The notes: generated by a model not told the origin, from the letters alone. 64,000 bases of DNA from Acidobacteriota bacterium (GCA_020851565.1 JADZCN010000034.1:62001-126000), one strand, 5' to 3'; shown: positions 38,658-50,694, numbered from the stretch's first letter. Numbers and translations are program-made.

Positions 38658-40010
38658 CTAGCCCGGCCGGCCAATCACGCCTGCCACGTCGCCACGCGCC
38701 ACGCGTCGCTGCTCGCCCGTGGCGAGGTCCTTGACGGTGACCAGGCCCGCCGCCGCCTCGTCGTCGCCGACGACAGTCACGTGCGGGATGGCCCGGCTCG
38801 AGGCGTACTTGAACTGCTTGCCGAGCTTGTCGGCTTCCGGGTAAACCTCGACGCGCAGCCCTGCCGATCGTAACTCGGCCGCAAGCCGGAGCGCATCCGG
38901 AACCGCATCGAGATTCCAGATGGTGACCATGACATCCGCTGGGGCCTTCCCGAGGTTGTCGGGGAACATGCCGCGCTCCCCCATCACCACCAGGATGCGC
39001 TCGAGCCCCAGCGAGATGCCGCAGGCCGGCACCTCGGAGCCGAGGAACATGCCGATGAGGTTGTCGTACCGCCCGCCGCCGCCGAGGCTTCCCGCGAGGT
39101 CCGGGACCGCAATCTCGAAGATGGCGCCGGTGTAGTACGAGAGGCCGCGCGCCAGGGACGGGTCGAGCCGCAGGTGAGCGCCGGTGCCGCCCGGGCCGAG
39201 CAGGCGCACGACATCCCGGAGCTCGCCCAGGGCGTCGGGACGCGCCCCGCCCAGCAGCGCCTCCAGCCGATCGAGGACGTCGCGATTGAACGCCGTTGGA
39301 TCGGCCTTCGCGTCTCGTTGTGCGGCGGCCACGGAGGAGAAGAACTCCAGGAGCATGCCGGCGCCAGCGTCCGGCACGCCGCGCTGCGCCAGTTCGGCAG
39401 CCACCCCCTCGCGGCCGACCTTGTCCAGCTTGTCGAGGGCCACCAGCGCCTCGCCCTGGAGCGAGGCTGGGACACCGGCGGCGTCGAGCATGCCCGCGAG
39501 CACGCCGCGGTGATTCAGGCGAAGCGTGTAGGAGGTGAAGCCGAGCCGCGACAGCACGTCGCCGGCCGCCGACAGCAGCTCGGCCTCCACGATCATCGAT
39601 CGCGACCCGATGGCGTCCACGTCGCACTGGTAGAACTCGCGAAACCGTCCCTTCTGTGGACGGTCGGCCCGCCAGACGGGCTGCACCTGGTAGCGCTTGA
39701 AGAACTTCGGCAGCGTCGCGCGGTACTCCGCCACCACGCGCGCGAGGGGCACGGTGAGGTCGTAGCGAAGCGCCAGGTCCGCCTGCCCCGTCTCGGCGCC
39801 TTCACCCCGCTTCAGGATCTTGAAGATCAGCCGGTCGCCTTCCTCGCCGTACTTGCCGAGCAAGGTTTCGATGTTCTCGACCGCCGGGGTCTCCAGTGGC
39901 TCGAAACCGTACTGCTGGTAGACGTCGGCGATGACGCCGATGACGTACTGGCGGCGCCGGACGTCCTCGGGGAGGAAGTCGCGCATGCCGCGGGCGGGGT
40001 TCGTGTTCAT
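38658..40010 (-). CDS. hisS: Histidyl-tRNA synthetase
   Basis: Class II synthetase, 450 residues. It begins with the family hallmark ARGMRDFLPEDVRRRQ. Motif 2 is RADRPQKGRFREFYQCDVDAIG, the histidine-binding stretches are LRYDLTVPLAR and GLSYYTGAIFEI, motif 3 is CGISLGLERIL, and a C-terminal anticodon-binding alpha/beta domain starts near residue 350 (VMVTIWNLDAVPDALRLAAELRSAGL). It follows the gamma carbonic anhydrase gene by six bases. Confidence 0.96.
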   Translation of the reverse strand: MNTNPARGMRDFLPEDVRRRQYVIGVIADVYQQYGFEPLETPAVENIETLLGKYGEEGDRLIFKILKRGEGAETGQADLALRYDLTVPLARVVAEYRATLPKFFKRYQVQPVWRADRPQKGRFREFYQCDVDAIGSRSMIVEAELLSAAGDVLSRLGFTSYTLRLNHRGVLAGMLDAAGVPASLQGEALVALDKLDKVGREGVAAELAQRGVPDAGAGMLLEFFSSVAAAQRDAKADPTAFNRDVLDRLEALLGGARPDALGELRDVVRLLGPGGTGAHLRLDPSLARGLSYYTGAIFEIAVPDLAGSLGGGGRYDNLIGMFLGSEVPACGISLGLERILVVMGERGMFPDNLGKAPADVMVTIWNLDAVPDALRLAAELRSAGLRVEVYPEADKLGKQFKYASSRAIPHVTVVGDDEAAAGLVTVKDLATGEQRRVARGDVAGVIGRPG

Positions 40011-40016
40011 GTCAGC

Positions 40017-40595
40017 CTAGGCCGTTCCTTCGCCCCGGGACCCGATGCGGCGACCCGACATGGGGTCGGCGTCGGACGCCGGCGCCTGCGCGCCGGCATA
40101 GTCCAGCCGATAGCTCACGTAGTTGTCCGCGTACCAGCGGATCTCCGCGATTTCCTCATCGGTCAGTTCGCGCTTGACCTTCCCCGGCCGGCCCATCACC
40201 AGCGATCGCGGCGGAATCCGGGTGCCCTCGGTGAGCAGCGTCCCGGCCGCGACGATCGAGTCGTGCCCCACGTGCACGCCGTTGAGCAGCACGGCCGCCA
40301 TGCCGATGAGCACGCGGTCCTCGATGGTCACGCCGTGCACGACCGCGGAGTGGCCAATCGTCACTTCGTCCCCGATCACCGTCGGATGCGTGTCCCGCAT
40401 CACGTGCACCATCGTGAGGTCCTGGACGTTGCTGCGGCGCCCGATCCGGATGTGGTGGACGTCGCCGCGAACGACGACGTTCATCCAGATCGACGACTCG
40501 GGCCCGATGACGACGTCGCCGATGACCTGCGCGCTCTCGTCCACGTAGGCGCTCGGATCGACGACGGGCACGAGGCCCTTGTATGGCCGGATCAT
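40017..40595 (-). CDS. Gamma carbonic anhydrase-like hexapeptide protein
   Basis: A left-handed beta-helix protein of 192 residues. Hexapeptide repeats run from YVDESAQVIGDVVIGPESSIWMNVVVRGDVHHIRIG to the helix at the end. The three metal-binding His of gamma carbonic anhydrases are in place: MVHVMRDTHPTVIGD, TIGHSAVVHGVTI. It belongs to the YrdA/CaiE branch, whose activity is often not proven. The ATG shares one base with the dcd stop (TGATG). Confidence 0.88.
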   Translation of the reverse strand: MIRPYKGLVPVVDPSAYVDESAQVIGDVVIGPESSIWMNVVVRGDVHHIRIGRRSNVQDLTMVHVMRDTHPTVIGDEVTIGHSAVVHGVTIEDRVLIGMAAVLLNGVHVGHDSIVAAGTLLTEGTRIPPRSLVMGRPGKVKRELTDEEIAEIRWYADNYVSYRLDYAGAQAPASDADPMSGRRIGSRGEGTA

Positions 40596-41149
40596 CAGAT
40601 CTTCGGCAGCGTCACGCCGCGCTGCGCCTGGTACTTGCCCTGCTTGTCGCGGTACGACACCTCGCAGGCCTCGTCGCTCTGGAAGAACAGGACCTGCGCG
40701 ATGCCCTCGTTGGCGTAGATCTTCGCGGGCAGCGGCGTCGTGTTCGAGATCTCGATGGTGACGTGTCCCTCCCATTCGGGCTCGAAGGGCGTGACGTTCA
40801 CGATGATGCCGCAGCGCGCGTAGGTGGACTTGCCGAGGCACACGGTGAGCACGTCGCGCGGGATGCGGAAATACTCGATCGTCCGCGCCAGCGCGAAGGA
40901 GTTCGGCGGCACAATGCACGTGTCGCCCTTCATGTCCACGAATGACTTCGGGTCGAATTTCTTGGGGTCCACCACCGTGCTGAACAGGTTGGTGAACACC
41001 TTGAACTCGTCCGCCACGCGGATGTCGTAGCCGTAGGACGACAGCCCGTACGACACCACGCCCTGGCGCACCTGGCGATCCTCGAACGGCTCGATCATGC
41101 CGTGCTCGAGGGCCATCTTCCGAATCCAGCGGTCCGCTTTTATGGCCAT
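40595..41149 (-). CDS. dcd: dCTP deaminase
   Basis: Deaminates dCTP to dUTP (or dUMP in bifunctional forms) for dTTP synthesis. The 184 residues hold [52 protein letters not shown] and [40 protein letters not shown], the order of trimeric dUTPase-fold deaminases; the catalytic Glu lies in [10 protein letters not shown]. It sits between ndk and the carbonic anhydrase gene, and fits nucleotide metabolism with ndk. Confidence 0.94.
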   Translation of the reverse strand: MAIKADRWIRKMALEHGMIEPFEDRQVRQGVVSYGLSSYGYDIRVADEFKVFTNLFSTVVDPKKFDPKSFVDMKGDTCIVPPNSFALARTIEYFRIPRDVLTVCLGKSTYARCGIIVNVTPFEPEWEGHVTIEISNTTPLPAKIYANEGIAQVLFFQSDEACEVSYRDKQGKYQAQRGVTLPKI

Positions 41150-41211
41150 AGGGTTTCACGCGCCGCCGGGCGGCTGCCGACTCCCGCTTCCCGACTCTCG
41201 CGGCAGGTTCG

Positions 41212-41625
41212 CTACCGCAACTCCATGCCGCGGAAGAAGTAGCCCAGCTCGAACGCCGCGGTCTCCGGCGCGTCGGAGCCGTGCGTGGCGTTGTTGTCAA
41301 TGGAGGCGCCGAAGTCCTTCCGGAGGGTGCCAGGAGCCGCCTTGGCCGGGTCGGTGGCGCCCATCAGATCCCGCCACTGCTTGATGGCGTCCGGCGCCTC
41401 GAGGCACATCACGATGCAGGGGCCGGAGGACATGAAGTCGGTGAGGCCCCCGAAGAAGGGCCTTTCGCGGTGCACGTGGTAGAAACCCTCGGCCTCCGCC
41501 TTCGACATGTGGATCATCCGCATCGCGCGGACGGTGAACCCCGCGCCTTCGATGCGGGCGAGAATCTGGCCGGCGGACTGCTTGCGGACGGCGTCCGGCT
41601 TGATGATGGCGAATGTGCGCTGCAT
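41212..41625 (-). CDS. ndk: Nucleoside diphosphate kinase
   Basis: Transfers gamma-phosphate between nucleotides through phosphohistidine. The 137 residues include RTFAIIKPDAVRK, the catalytic segment NNATHGSDAPETA with the phospho-His and the usual YFFRG end. ATG 41625 is taken; a GTG two codons upstream is also in frame. A perfect TATAAT (minus strand, 41636-41641) lies just before it at the pheA stop and could serve as a -10 box, though it would leave a very short leader. It follows pheA by 10 bp. Confidence 0.95.
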   Translation of the reverse strand: MQRTFAIIKPDAVRKQSAGQILARIEGAGFTVRAMRMIHMSKAEAEGFYHVHRERPFFGGLTDFMSSGPCIVMCLEAPDAIKQWRDLMGATDPAKAAPGTLRKDFGASIDNNATHGSDAPETAAFELGYFFRGMELR

Positions 41626-41635
41626 AAACACCTGA

Positions 41636-42781
41636 TTATAGCGGAGGTTTCCGGGGGCAGACCGGGTAGCACCCCAGGACGCGCACCGACTGCGTCGTCG
41701 AGGCCAGACCCGCGAGCGCGGCCTGCATGCGCGGCTCGGCCAGGTGCCCCTCCACGTCCACGTAGAACACGTACTCCCACGCCATGCCGGGCCGCGGCCG
41801 CGACTCGAGCTTGGTGAGGTTCAGCGCCTCGTTGGCCAGCACGTTCAGGCACCGGACCAGCGCCCCCCGCTCGTGTCGTGTCCCGAACACCAGCGACACC
41901 TTGGCCTCGACCAGGGGATCACACTCGAGCGGCGTCGCCGACACGACCACGAACCGCGTCAGGTTCACGGCCTGGTTCGCGATGTCACGCCGGAGCACCA
42001 TGAGGCCGAATCGCTCGCCCGCGTCCTCGCTGGCGATGGCGCCCTGGTGGACGTCGGCCAGCTCCGCCACGCGGGCGGCCGCCAGCGCGGTGTTGGCCGC
42101 GGCCTCCGGCTCGGCCTGCTTCAATTCCGCCAGGAATTCGCTGCACTGCGCGAGGGCCTGCGGGTGCGAGTGGATGCGGCGCAGGCCGTCCACCGTCGCC
42201 CCGGGCAGACCGAGCAGGCAGTGCTGAATCTCCACGATCTCCTCTCCCACGATGGACAGGTTCATCCGGAACAGGAGGTCGTAGACCTCGTAGACCGACC
42301 CCGCGGTGCTGTTCTCGATGGGCAGCACCGCCCGCTGGACATGGCCCTCCTGGACGGCCTCCAGCGTCTCGCGGAACGAGCGATAGGCCTTGAAGAGCAC
42401 CGACCGCCGGGTCACCCCGAAATGCTGCCGGGCGGCCTGGTGTCCATAGGCGCCCTCGGTGCCCTGGAACCCCACCACGAGCGGGCGGTCGTCGCTCTCC
42501 GGCTGGTGCAGCCAGTCCTGCTGCCGGCGGACGGAGTCTTCGAGGATCTCCCGGTAGACGCGTCGAACGAAGGCGGGATCGAGGCCGAGCCGTTCGCCGT
42601 ACGAGGAGCGATGCTGGAGCAGCGCGGCCTCGCGCTCGTCATCGCGCACCGGGTTGTCGCCGCCGGCCTTGACCTGGATGATGTCGCGGGCCAGCCGCGC
42701 GCGCTCTCCCAGCGCGTTCAGGATGACCTTGTCGAGGTCGTCGAGCGATTGCCGCAGGTCCGCCAGGCTTCGTGTCGTCAT
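41636..42781 (-). CDS. pheA: Chorismate mutase / prephenate dehydratase (P-protein)
   Basis: A bifunctional enzyme converting chorismate to prephenate and then to phenylpyruvate for Phe synthesis. Residues 1-90 are an AroQ chorismate mutase (SLDDLDKVILNALGERARLA, then VKAGGDNPVRDDERE). Residues 100-280 are prephenate dehydratase (VVGFQGTEGAYGHQAA, PIENSTAGSVYEVYDLL and the TRF motif NLTRFVVV). The C-terminal ACT domain (from about 292) has LTKLESRPRPGMAWEYVFYVDVEGH, with the ESRP Phe-binding motif for feedback inhibition. The ATG is preceded by GGGGGA and, just upstream, a Phe-rich leader peptide and terminator; transcription is likely attenuated by Phe-tRNA. Confidence 0.95.
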   Translation of the reverse strand: MTTRSLADLRQSLDDLDKVILNALGERARLARDIIQVKAGGDNPVRDDEREAALLQHRSSYGERLGLDPAFVRRVYREILEDSVRRQQDWLHQPESDDRPLVVGFQGTEGAYGHQAARQHFGVTRRSVLFKAYRSFRETLEAVQEGHVQRAVLPIENSTAGSVYEVYDLLFRMNLSIVGEEIVEIQHCLLGLPGATVDGLRRIHSHPQALAQCSEFLAELKQAEPEAAANTALAAARVAELADVHQGAIASEDAGERFGLMVLRRDIANQAVNLTRFVVVSATPLECDPLVEAKVSLVFGTRHERGALVRCLNVLANEALNLTKLESRPRPGMAWEYVFYVDVEGHLAEPRMQAALAGLASTTQSVRVLGCYPVCPRKPPL

Positions 42782-42792
42782 CGCGATCCCCC

Positions 42793-42835
42793 AAAAAGAA
42801 AACCGCCGCCCCAGCCTCTCTGCTGGGGCGGCGGT
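42793..42835 (-). terminator. Intrinsic terminator of the pheA attenuator
   Basis: On the minus strand a perfect 14-bp stem (ACCGCCGCCCCAGC / GCTGGGGCGGCGGT) with loop AGAGAG is followed by TTTCTTTTT, a textbook intrinsic terminator. It lies between the leader-peptide stop (42867) and the pheA start (42781), only 11 bases before pheA. Placed there it would block pheA unless overridden. CGGTGT in the leader's last codons can pair with ACACCG at the base of the stem, a candidate antiterminator. Confidence 0.88.
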
Positions 42836-42866
42836 GTGTGGTTCCGGGCTTGCTGGCGCCTCGGAG

Positions 42867-42934
42867 CTACACCGTCACCCTGCCGGTAAAGAAGAACCCG
42901 GTGAAGGAGCGAACGGTGGCCCGACGCGTGGTGG

Positions 42935-42938
<4 letters not shown>
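42867..42938 (-). CDS. pheL: Phe-rich leader peptide of pheA attenuator
   Basis: A 23-codon reading frame starts with GTG at 42938, overlapping the sucD stop (GTGA), and ends with TAG at 42869-42867. It reads [10 protein letters not shown], then [13 protein letters not shown]: four Phe codons among residues 12-17 (TTC, TTC, TTC, TTT). The intrinsic terminator follows 31 bases downstream, then pheA. This is the arrangement of Phe attenuators such as enterobacterial pheL: ribosome stalling at Phe codons when charged tRNA-Phe is scarce would favour readthrough. No separate Shine-Dalgarno is strong; translation is likely coupled to sucD. The gene name is given by analogy of position and composition. 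Confidence 0.78.
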
Positions 42939-43809
<871 letters not shown>

Positions 43810-43810
<1 letters not shown>

Positions 43811-44979
43811 CAGCGGGCGCCTCCGGCCAGGGCGACCACGCTCGTGGCCGCCTCACCCATCGTGTCGGCGGTGGTGAAGTTCAACCCGCTCTCCGCCAGC
43901 ATCTTCTTCCCTTCCTCGACGTTGGTGCCCTTCATGCGGATCACGATCGGCACCGGCACGTGCAGTTCCTGCACGGCGGCAATCACCCCGGCCGCGAGCA
44001 CGTCGCACCGCAGGATGCCGCCGAAGATGTTGATGAGGACCGCCTTCACGTTCGCGTCGGACATGAGGATCTTGAAGGCGTTGCGAATCTGCTCGGCATT
44101 GGCACCGCCGCCCACGTCGAGGAAGTTGGCCGGCATGCCGCCCGACAGCTTGATGATGTCCATGGTGGCCATGGCCAGCCCGGCGCCATTGACCATGCAG
44201 CCGATGTTGCCGTCCAGGCGGATGTAGTTCAGCGAGAACTTCGAGGCCTCGACCTCCAGCGGATCCTCTTCGCTCAGGTCGCGGAGGTCGCGGATGTCCG
44301 CGTGGCGGTACAACGCGTTGTCGTCGAAGTTCATCTTCGCGTCGAGCGCCAGCAGGTCGCCGCCCTTCGTCGTGATGAGCGGGTTGATTTCGAGCAGCGA
44401 GGCGTCGGTGGCGATGAAGGCCTGGTAGAGGGCCAGCATCATCTTCGCGGCCTTCTTCACCAGGTCGCCCGTCAGCCCGACGGCGAAGGCCAGCTGCTGC
44501 GCCTGGAAGGGCGCCAGCCCGATGCCGGGATGGATGAACGCCTTGTGTATCTTCTCCGGCGTGTGCGCCGCCACTTCCTCGATGTCCACGCCGCCTTCGG
44601 CGCTGACCATCAGGACGGGCTTTTGCGTGGACCGATCGATCACGATGCTCAGGTAGAGCTCGCGGTCAATCGCCAGCCCCTCCTCGACGAGGAGGCGGGA
44701 CACCTTCTGTCCGTCCGGGCCGGTCTGATAGGTCACGAGGGTGCGGCCCAGCAGATCCTTGGCGACGGCCTCGGCTTCGTCCGCCGACTTGACCACCTTG
44801 ACGCCGCCCGCCTTGCCGCGGCCGCCCGCGTGAATCTGGGCCTTGACGACGACGACGCCTCCACCCAGCCGCCTGGCGATGTCGGAGACTTCCTGTGCGG
44901 AGAATGCCACTTCGCCGCGAGGCACTGGGACACCGTGCCGGGCCAGGATGGCCTTGGCTTGATACTCGTGAATCTTCAT
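43810..44979 (-). CDS. sucC: Succinyl-CoA synthetase beta subunit
   Basis: ATP-grasp subunit, 389 residues. It starts [22 protein letters not shown], and includes [42 protein letters not shown] and [25 protein letters not shown] with [10 protein letters not shown]. It heads the long minus-strand run; its promoter must lie in the AT-rich region to its right, which it shares with the divergent c-di-GMP gene. Confidence 0.97.
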
Positions 44980-45269
44980 GTTGGGATGGGCGCGATGAAA
45001 GCTGGCCGGGTCGAAATATTAACATGCACGCGCGGGCAGCCTCCTGAATCCAGCGAACATGTTCCACATTGACTCATTAGTCTCAAAATAGAACATGTCT
45101 ATAAAGTCCTCTGAAGTCCTTTATTTTGCCGCTATAAGGCAGGTGATATGTCCTTAAATAGGACAGCCTCTTGCAGGACGTGTGTTCTGACAGATTGGTA
45201 AGCACCTCTTTATCAAAGACTTATCGCTACGTACAAGTCTGGCACATGGACTGCTAATACCGACACGGA
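44980..45269. promoter_or_regulatory. AT-rich divergent regulatory region with palindromes
   Basis: From about 45015 to 45265 the base composition drops sharply to roughly half AT in an otherwise very GC-rich window. It holds a perfect palindrome GAACATGTTC (45055-45064), a near copy GAACATGTCT (45091-45100) and an interrupted palindrome TGTCCTTAAATAGGACA (45149-45165), plus GTCCT repeats near 45106 and 45116. It controls sucC (left) and the HD-GYP/GGDEF gene (right). The palindromes are likely operator sites for unknown regulators; I cannot fix a sigma-70 promoter. Confidence 0.55.
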
Positions 45270-47786
45270 ATGCCCGTGTCCCCGTCGGTCCCTCGTCGCC
45301 GTGCCGGCAGCCAGCCGCATCCACTCCTGTCGCTCTACGTGGCGCTGGTGGTGATGACGGGGGCCGCTCTGCTCCTCTGGGGGATCCCGCAGGCCTCGTT
45401 CGACTACCCGCTCCTGCTGGCGGCCCTGCTGGTGGGATCGATGACCACGTCGGTCCTCAAGATCCACCTGCCGCTCGCCAGCGGCCAGGCCACCCTCTCG
45501 CTCTCCTACTTCACCGACTTCCTCAGCCTGGTCCTGCTCGGCCCGCACGAGGCCATGCTGGTGGCTGGAGCCAGCGCGGCCACCCAGTGTGTCGCGCTGC
45601 GGCGCGGCCGCTTCTCGCTGCGCCAGACAATGTTCAGCGCGGCCACGCTCATCATCACCGTTCAGGCTGCGGGATTCGTGGCCGGGCTCGCCGGCGGGTT
45701 CCACCTCACCAGCAGTTTCAGCGTGCTCGTCAAGCCGGCGGCGGCCGGCGCGGCGACGTTCTTCCTGACCAACAGCTGGCTCGTGGCGGCAGCCGTGGCC
45801 TTGTCGCACGGGCGCCCGGTCCCCGCCACCTGGCGCACGGAATTCGCCTGGGCCGCCCCGGCCTATTTCGTCGCGGCGGGCAGCGCCACGCTGTCGGTGG
45901 CCGTCATGGCCACCGAGGACGCGTGGCTGATCCTGCTGGCGGCGTCGCTTCTGGTGGTGACGTTCAACAGCTACCGCATCTACTTCCGCCGGCTCACCGA
46001 GCACCAGGATCACCTGAAGGTCGTGTCCAACCTGCACCTGGCGACAGTGGAGGCGCTGGCCCGCGCGATCGACGCGCGGGACCAGACCATCGACCCCGAC
46101 GCGGGCTCGGAAGAGAACCACATCCGGCGGGTCGAGGCACGCGCGGCCGCACTCGGCCAGGCGGCAGGCATGCTGCCGGGCGAGATCGAGGGTTTGAAGG
46201 TCGCGGCCCTGCTGCACGATATCGGCAAGCTGGCGGTGCCCGAGCACATCCTCACCAAGCCGGGTCGCCTGACCCCGAGCGAGTTCGACTACGTCCGGCT
46301 GCACCCGACCGTGGGCGCCAACATCATCAAGGCCGTGCCGTTCCCCTACCCGGTCGCGCCCTACATCCAGAGTCACCACGAGCGCTGGGACGGCGCCGGC
46401 TACCCCGAGGGCCTCAGGGGCGAGGCCATTCCGCTCGGCGCACGGGTGCTCGCCATCGTGGACTACTACGACGCGCTCACCGCCCATCGGCCGTACCACC
46501 GGGCGATGACGCCAGAGGAGGCCGCGACGACACTGCAGGCGGAGGCCGGTAAGGCGCTGGACCCGCGCCTGGTCCGGCTGTTTCTCGAGGTGTTGCCGCA
46601 GGTCCAGGAGACGGAGGCGCTTGCCGACGAGCGCGCCACGGTGAAAGCGGAGCCGGAGGTGCCGCGCACCGGCGCGCCGGCGACCGGGTTCTCGGTCGAG
46701 CGCCGGCCCGCCCAGGCGGCGGCCAGTGTCTTCCACAGCATCTCCCAGGCGACCCAGGAGGTCCGCGCGCTCTACGACATCGCCCAGACGCTCGGGACGC
46801 GGCTGAGCGTGGACGACACGATGGGCCTGCTCACCTCGAAGCTCAATCGCCTCGTGCCGGCCTCGTGCTGGGCTCTCTATCTCCCCGACCCCCGACGCGA
46901 CCAGCTGCGGTGCCGGTATGCCTCCGGGCTGTCGGCTGACGCACTCGAAGGGCTCATGATTCCCGGCGGCGAGGGCGCCACCGGCTGGTCGGCCCGTCAC
47001 CAGACCGCGGCCCTCAACGCGCGCGCCAGCTCGGACTTCGAGGCGGCCGGCGCGCCGGAGGCCGGGGCGCTCTTCCAGTCCGCCCTCGCCTTCCCCCTGC
47101 TGGCCGAGCAGCGCCTGATTGGCATCCTGACGGCCTATCACGTGAGCCCGCACCCCTACACCGACGCTCACCTCCGGCTCCTCCAGCGCCTGGGCGGGCA
47201 GGCCGCCAGCGTGCTGGGCAACTCCATCCAGTTCGAGCGCATGCGCGCGGCATCGCTCACCGACTCGCTGACCGACCTGCCGAACTCCCGGGCCCTCATC
47301 GGCTTCGTCGACGAGCGCCTCAACCCCGGGACCGACGAGATGGTGCCGAGCGCGATCATCATGATCGACCTCGACGACTTCAAGACCATCAACGACGTGC
47401 ATGGGCACCAGACCGGCGACCTGGCCCTCCAGTCCGTGGCGACAGCCCTTCGCCGGCAGATCCGCGCATCGGACTTCTGTGCGCGCTACGGGGGCGACGA
47501 ATTCGTGGTGGCCCTGTCGTGCCCGGATCGGTCGGAGGCCGAACGGCGGGCATCGGATCTGCAGCGGGCCGTCTCGCGCCAGCGTGTGGAGCTGCCCGAC
47601 GGCTCGAGCCTGTCGGTCGGCATCAGCGTCGGCGTGGCGATGAGCGGCGAGGACGGCGTCACCTTCGACGAGTTGCTCGAGGCCGCCGACCGCCGGATGT
47701 ACGAGGACAAGCGGCAACGCCGGGCCGCGGCTCGCATCGCCGCCGCGGCGGGGACGCCCATCCGGCTGGCCCACCCCGCGCGCTGA
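45270..47786 (+). CDS. Membrane HD-GYP/GAF/GGDEF cyclic-di-GMP protein
   Basis: An 838-residue signalling protein. Residues 18-235 form about eight transmembrane helices, a sensor domain. Residues 250-430 are an HD-GYP phosphodiesterase: LLHDIGKLAVPEHIL (HD at 316) and HHERWDGAGYPEGL (GYP near 377). Residues 500-650 are GAF-like. Residues 660-830 are a diguanylate cyclase with active-site RYGGDEFVV (about 740) and an RxxD inhibitory site (RASD) five residues earlier. Both synthesis and breakdown of cyclic-di-GMP are possible in one chain. HD-GYP before GGDEF, with GAF between, is an unusual order. It stands alone behind an AT-rich regulatory region. Confidence 0.9.
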   Translation: MPVSPSVPRRRAGSQPHPLLSLYVALVVMTGAALLLWGIPQASFDYPLLLAALLVGSMTTSVLKIHLPLASGQATLSLSYFTDFLSLVLLGPHEAMLVAGASAATQCVALRRGRFSLRQTMFSAATLIITVQAAGFVAGLAGGFHLTSSFSVLVKPAAAGAATFFLTNSWLVAAAVALSHGRPVPATWRTEFAWAAPAYFVAAGSATLSVAVMATEDAWLILLAASLLVVTFNSYRIYFRRLTEHQDHLKVVSNLHLATVEALARAIDARDQTIDPDAGSEENHIRRVEARAAALGQAAGMLPGEIEGLKVAALLHDIGKLAVPEHILTKPGRLTPSEFDYVRLHPTVGANIIKAVPFPYPVAPYIQSHHERWDGAGYPEGLRGEAIPLGARVLAIVDYYDALTAHRPYHRAMTPEEAATTLQAEAGKALDPRLVRLFLEVLPQVQETEALADERATVKAEPEVPRTGAPATGFSVERRPAQAAASVFHSISQATQEVRALYDIAQTLGTRLSVDDTMGLLTSKLNRLVPASCWALYLPDPRRDQLRCRYASGLSADALEGLMIPGGEGATGWSARHQTAALNARASSDFEAAGAPEAGALFQSALAFPLLAEQRLIGILTAYHVSPHPYTDAHLRLLQRLGGQAASVLGNSIQFERMRAASLTDSLTDLPNSRALIGFVDERLNPGTDEMVPSAIIMIDLDDFKTINDVHGHQTGDLALQSVATALRRQIRASDFCARYGGDEFVVALSCPDRSEAERRASDLQRAVSRQRVELPDGSSLSVGISVGVAMSGEDGVTFDELLEAADRRMYEDKRQRRAAARIAAAAGTPIRLAHPAR

Positions 47787-47892
47787 CTGCCGCTGACCGG
47801 TGCCCCGCCGCCGGTGAATCGAAGCGCCCGATGGGCGCGTCGCTGATCATGGGCGGCGCGAATCGCATACAATTTCTGGTTGGGCATTCCTC

Positions 47893-48566
47893 ATGCGACT
47901 TCAGCAGGCTTCTGCATCATCCATCGGCTCGAAAATCCTCATCGCGCTCACCGGGCTCGCCCTGTTCGTCTTCCTCATCGGGCACCTGGCGGGCAACCTC
48001 CTGTTCCTCGCCGGACCTGAGACGTTCAACGAGTACTCGCACAAGCTAATCAGCAACCCCCTGGTCTACGTGGCCGAGGTCGGGCTGCTGGCAGTGTTCT
48101 TCCTGCACGTGGCCAAGACGGTCGCCGGCGTGCTCACCAACCGGAGCGCCAGGCCCACGGCGTACGCGACGCGGCGCTGGGCGAAGACCAAGAGCCCGCG
48201 CAGCCGCAAGAGCCTGGCCTCGACGACGATGATCGTGACGGGCACGTTCACGGCGCTGTTCCTGGCCACGCACCTGGCGACGTTCAAGTTCGGCACCTTC
48301 TACGAGGCCGGAGGGATCCGGGACCTCTACCGCCTGCAGCTCGAGATCTTCAGCGCGCCTGGCTACGTGGCCTTCTACCTCGTGGCGATGAGCGTCATCT
48401 TCTTCCACCTCTGGCACGGGCTGTCGAGTGCCGCGCAGTCCCTGGGCGTCGATCATCCCCAGTGGACGCCCCGCATCCTCGTGCTCGGCCGGGTGCTGTC
48501 GGTCGCCATCGCGGGCGGGTTCTTCATCCTCCCCATCTATACCTTCCTCCTCTCGCGGGGCGTGCT

Positions 48567-48570
<4 letters not shown>
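47893..48570 (+). CDS. sdhC: Succinate dehydrogenase cytochrome b subunit
   Basis: Membrane anchor of complex II, 225 residues, single-subunit b-type as in Bacillus and Bacteroidetes. Five transmembrane helices are visible, with likely haem-ligand His in [32 protein letters not shown] and [16 protein letters not shown]. No sdhD follows, which fits the five-helix type. The stop overlaps the sdhA start (ATGA). Confidence 0.92.
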
Positions 48571-50480
<1,910 letters not shown>

Positions 50481-50694
50481 GGTCTTGAAGTCTTGAGGTC
50501 TTGAAGTCTTGAAGTCTTGGGGTCTTGAAGGCTCGAGGACCTGAAGTCTGGAGGTCGTCAGCCGCAGACTTCAGCTCCAGGGCTGGCCCCGGGACTTCAA
50601 GACTTCTTGGAACCCCAGGACCTCGAAGATTCTCAAGACCCTAAGACCTCAGGACCCCAAGACCCAAGACCCAAGCCTCAAGACCTCAAGACCT
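50481..50694. repeat. Foldback array of AGGTCTTGA repeats between sdhA and sdhB
   Basis: The first half has about nine copies of the octamer/nonamer AGGTCTTGA / AAGTCTTGA, the second half the reverse complement TCAAGACCT and variants. A spacer rich in GC (around 50575-50590) separates them. Transcribed RNA could fold into a hairpin of nearly 100 bp with bulges. It lies inside the sdhCAB operon and could affect mRNA stability or relative sdhB level. Confidence 0.88.

Noticed and set aside
45055-45100. GAACATGTTC as a LexA SOS box
   Set aside because: Known GAAC/GTTC-type SOS boxes have four bases between half-sites; here there are two, and neither flanking gene is a typical SOS gene.
50481-50694. 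Repeat array between sdhA and sdhB as a CRISPR array
   Set aside because: Units are 8-9 bp, directly adjacent, with no unique spacers of constant length and with an inverted second half; no cas genes are near.
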